Part shown: positions 61,771 to 64,000 of the stretch, in pieces
Layout: every line of letters starts with the position of its first letter
How positions within the stretch are numbered: position 1 is the first letter of the stretch
Source: Serratia nevei
GTDB taxonomy: Bacteria > Pseudomonadota > Gammaproteobacteria > Enterobacterales > Enterobacteriaceae
DNA: 64,000 nt
Reading direction: 5' to 3'
Assembly: GCF_037948395.1 (NCBI RefSeq)
Contig: NZ_CP149940.1
Span: 744,001 to 808,000 of the forward strand
Made by a program: the position numbers and the translations under genes
Notes under the pieces: model-generated
Told to the model about the DNA's origin: nothing
Database searches by the model: none
What the model saw: only the letters and a program-made list of their open reading frames with translations

Positions 61771-63132
61771 GTGAATACCCTCATTGCCTCGCTCGAGAAG
61801 GTTATCCTGCCTTTCGCCGTAAAAATCGGTAAGCAGCCCCACGTCAACGCCATCAAGAACGGCTTTATCCGCCTGATGCCGCTGACCTTGACCGGGGCGA
61901 TGTTCGTGTTGATCAACAACGTGTTCCTGAGCTTCGGCGAAGGATCGTTCTTCTATTCGCTGGGCGTGCGCCTGGATGCCTCCACCATCGAGACGCTGAA
62001 CGGGCTGAAGAGCATCGGCGGCAGCGTTTACAACGGCACGCTGGGGATCATGTCCCTGATGACGCCGTTCTTTATCAGCATGGCGTTGGCCGAAGAGCGC
62101 AAGGTCGATCCGTTGGCTTCGGCATTGCTGGCGGTGGCGGCCTTTATGACCGTCACGCCGTTTAACGTCGGCGAGGCCTATGCGGTGGGCGCCAACTGGC
62201 TGGGCGGCGCCAACATCATTTCCGGTATGGTGATTGGGCTGGTGGTGGCCGAGATGTTCGCTTTCATCGTGCGGCGCAACTGGGTGATCAGCCTGCCGGA
62301 CAGCGTGCCGGCTTCGGTGTCGCGCTCCTTCTCGGCGCTGATCCCCGGTTTCATCATCCTCTCCATCATGGGGCTGGTGGCGTTCGCGCTGGCGCACTGG
62401 GGCACCAACTTCCACCAGATCATCATGGACGGCATTTCGGCGCCGCTGGCCAAGATGGGCAGCGTGGTGGGCTGGGTGTACGTGCTGTTCTCTTCGCTGC
62501 TGTGGTTCTTTGGGGTGCACGGCTCCATGGCGCTGGCGGCGCTGGACAGCGGCATCATGACGCCGTTCGCGCTGGAAAACGTGGAGCTGTACAACAAATA
62601 CGGTTCGGTCGAAGCGGCGGTGGCCGCCGGGAAAGAGTTCCATATGTGGGCGAAGCCGTTTGTCGACTCCTACATTTACCTCGGCGGCACCGGCTCGACG
62701 CTGGGCCTGATCATCGCCATCTTCATCGCCTCGCGCCGCGAAGATTACCGCCAGGTCGCCAAGCTGGCGACGCCGTCCGGCATCTTCCAGATCAACGAAC
62801 CGATTCTGTTCGGCCTGCCGGTTATCATGAACCCGGTGATGTTCATTCCGTTCATCCTGGTGCAGCCGGTGCTGACCATCATCACCTCGCTGGCTTATTA
62901 CTCCGGGCTGATCCCGCCTATCACCAACATCGCGCCCTGGACCATGCCGGTCGGCCTGGGGGCGTTCTTCAACACCAACGGCAGCATCATGGCCCTGTTG
63001 CTGAGCCTGTTCAACCTGGCGGTCGCCACCGTGATTTATCTGCCGTTCGTGGCGATCTCCAACAAGGCGCAGAGCCAGATCGACGCGGCGACGGAAAGCG
63101 AAGAAGACATCGCCAAGGCGCTGAAATTCTAA
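61771..63132 (+). CDS. PTS lactose/cellobiose-family IIC permease
   Basis: A 453-residue membrane channel of the ChbC/CelB family that imports and phosphorylates beta-linked disaccharides or glucosides with IIB. It has about ten helices. Family motifs are [20 protein letters not shown] near the N-terminus, [10 protein letters not shown], and [17 protein letters not shown] near the sugar site. Exact sugar specificity is not readable, but the downstream GH1 gene points to beta-glucosides. Confidence 0.94.
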   Translation: MNTLIASLEKVILPFAVKIGKQPHVNAIKNGFIRLMPLTLTGAMFVLINNVFLSFGEGSFFYSLGVRLDASTIETLNGLKSIGGSVYNGTLGIMSLMTPFFISMALAEERKVDPLASALLAVAAFMTVTPFNVGEAYAVGANWLGGANIISGMVIGLVVAEMFAFIVRRNWVISLPDSVPASVSRSFSALIPGFIILSIMGLVAFALAHWGTNFHQIIMDGISAPLAKMGSVVGWVYVLFSSLLWFFGVHGSMALAALDSGIMTPFALENVELYNKYGSVEAAVAAGKEFHMWAKPFVDSYIYLGGTGSTLGLIIAIFIASRREDYRQVAKLATPSGIFQINEPILFGLPVIMNPVMFIPFILVQPVLTIITSLAYYSGLIPPITNIAPWTMPVGLGAFFNTNGSIMALLLSLFNLAVATVIYLPFVAISNKAQSQIDAATESEEDIAKALKF

Positions 63133-63140
63133 CAGTGGAA

Positions 63141-63161
63141 CGGGGCGGCGTGGCCGCCCCG
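63141..63161 (+). repeat. Hairpin between IIC and the glucosidase gene
   Basis: Perfect 9-bp stem CGGGGCGGC/GCCGCCCCG with loop GTG and no T-run, 8 nt past the IIC stop and 15 nt before the next ATG. A likely mRNA-stability or differential-expression element. Confidence 0.65.
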
Positions 63162-63175
63162 CGAGGGACGCGAGT

Positions 63176-64000
63176 ATGGAATATCAATTTGCCGACGGGT
63201 TCTGGTGGGGCAGCGCCACCTCCGCGCCGCAGTCTGAAGGGGCGGCCGCACGGGACGGCAAGAGCCGCAACATCTTCGACTATTGGTACGAGATCGCGCC
63301 CGAGCGCTTTCACGATCGGGTGGGGCCGGGCGAGGCCTCAACCTTTTACGACCATTTCCGTACCGATATCGGGCTGCTCAAAACGTTGGGCCACAACACC
63401 TTTAGAACGTCGATCTCGTGGTCGCGGCTGATCCCGGACGGCGACGGCGAGGTGAACCCGCAGGCGGTGGCTTTCTATAACGCGATGATCGACGAACTGC
63501 TGGTGCAGGGCATCACCCCGTTTATCAATCTCTACCACTTCGATATGCCGCTGTGCATGCAGCAGCGCGGCGGCTGGGAAAGCCGGGCGGTGGTCGAAGC
63601 CTATGCGCGTTACGCCGATACCTGTTTCGGTCTGTTTGGCGATCGGGTCACCCACTGGTTCACCTTCAACGAGCCGATCGTGCCGGTGGAGGCCGGCTAC
63701 CTGAATGACCTGCACTACCCTTGTGTAGTGGACTTCAAACGGGCGGTCACCGTGGCGTATCACAGCGTACTGGCGCATGCCATGGCGGTGCAGCGTTTCA
63801 GAGCGCGGGAGCTGCCGGGGAATATCGGCATTATTTTGAACCTGAGCCCGACCTATCCGCGTTCCGATGCGCTGGAGGATCGGCAGGCCGCACACGACGC
63901 CGATCTGCTGCTCAACCGCAGTTTCCTCGATCCGGTCGCCAAAGGGCGTTATCCGGCGGCGTTGCTGCAGCTGCTGGAGCGGCATGGGCTGATGCCCCAC
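63176..64000 (+). CDS. GH1 6-phospho-beta-glucosidase, 5' part (cut by window end)
   Basis: Hydrolyses the phosphorylated beta-glucoside delivered by the PTS. The 275 residues visible to base 64000 start MEYQFADGFWWGSATSAPQS, the GH1 N-terminal signature. FINLYHFDMP and the acid/base Glu166 in TFNEP follow. The nucleophile motif would lie beyond the window; the family length is about 460-480. The ATG at 63176 has GAGGGACGCGAG upstream. It is co-oriented with IIB and IIC, 43 nt downstream. Confidence 0.93.
   Translation, partial: MEYQFADGFWWGSATSAPQSEGAAARDGKSRNIFDYWYEIAPERFHDRVGPGEASTFYDHFRTDIGLLKTLGHNTFRTSISWSRLIPDGDGEVNPQAVAFYNAMIDELLVQGITPFINLYHFDMPLCMQQRGGWESRAVVEAYARYADTCFGLFGDRVTHWFTFNEPIVPVEAGYLNDLHYPCVVDFKRAVTVAYHSVLAHAMAVQRFRARELPGNIGIILNLSPTYPRSDALEDRQAAHDADLLLNRSFLDPVAKGRYPAALLQLLERHGLMPH

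Overview
This is a 64-kb stretch of enterobacterial core chromosome with about 60% G+C. The gene content, protein lengths and gene order point to Serratia, most likely the S. marcescens group. That assignment is from recognition, not a database search. There are no rRNA or tRNA genes, insertion sequences, phage genes, CRISPR arrays or toxin-antitoxin pairs that I can support.

Region 1 (1-15.6 kb) follows E. coli minutes 2-4: the 3' part of guaC, the type IV pilus genes hofC-hofB-ppdD, nadC divergent from ampD-ampE (cell-wall recycling and beta-lactamase control), hemL divergent from clcA, erpA, a small exported protein, mtnN-btuF-yadS, dgt, and degP with a textbook sigma-E promoter. Region 2 (15.6-26.3 kb) jumps to E. 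coli minute 60-62 order: barA divergent from rlmD-relA-mazG, then pyrG-eno. mazEF is absent between relA and mazG.

Region 3 (26.4-32.9 kb) is an accessory histidine-utilisation block: hutU-hutH-permease plus an upstream MFS transporter. HutC-like operator sequences lie in front of both transcription units. Region 4 (33.1-45.2 kb) holds queE/queD (queuosine and tRNA modification) and the sulfate-assimilation genes cysJIH, iap and cysG-cysDNC. The CRISPR-cas locus found here in E. coli is missing, and siroheme synthase is linked to sulfate activation. Region 5 (45.2-47.6 kb) is a polar amino-acid ABC importer inserted between ygbE and ftsB, with a perfect 23-bp palindrome upstream.

Region 6 (48-56.9 kb) is the conserved ftsB-ispD-ispF-truD-surE-pcm-nlpD-rpoS series, facing mutS across one shared terminator. 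Region 7 (57.2-61 kb) is a LysR-controlled SDR/aldo-keto reductase/exported SMP-30-like cluster of unknown substrate. Region 8 (61.4 kb to the end) is the start of a beta-glucoside PTS operon: IIB, IIC and a 6-phospho-beta-glucosidase cut by the window edge.

I do not see a clear-cut novel system. The best leads are the split hut regulon with a candidate urocanate transporter, the LysR/SDR/AKR/SMP-30 cluster, the palindrome before the ABC importer, and structured leaders before nlpD, pyrG and the PTS operon.
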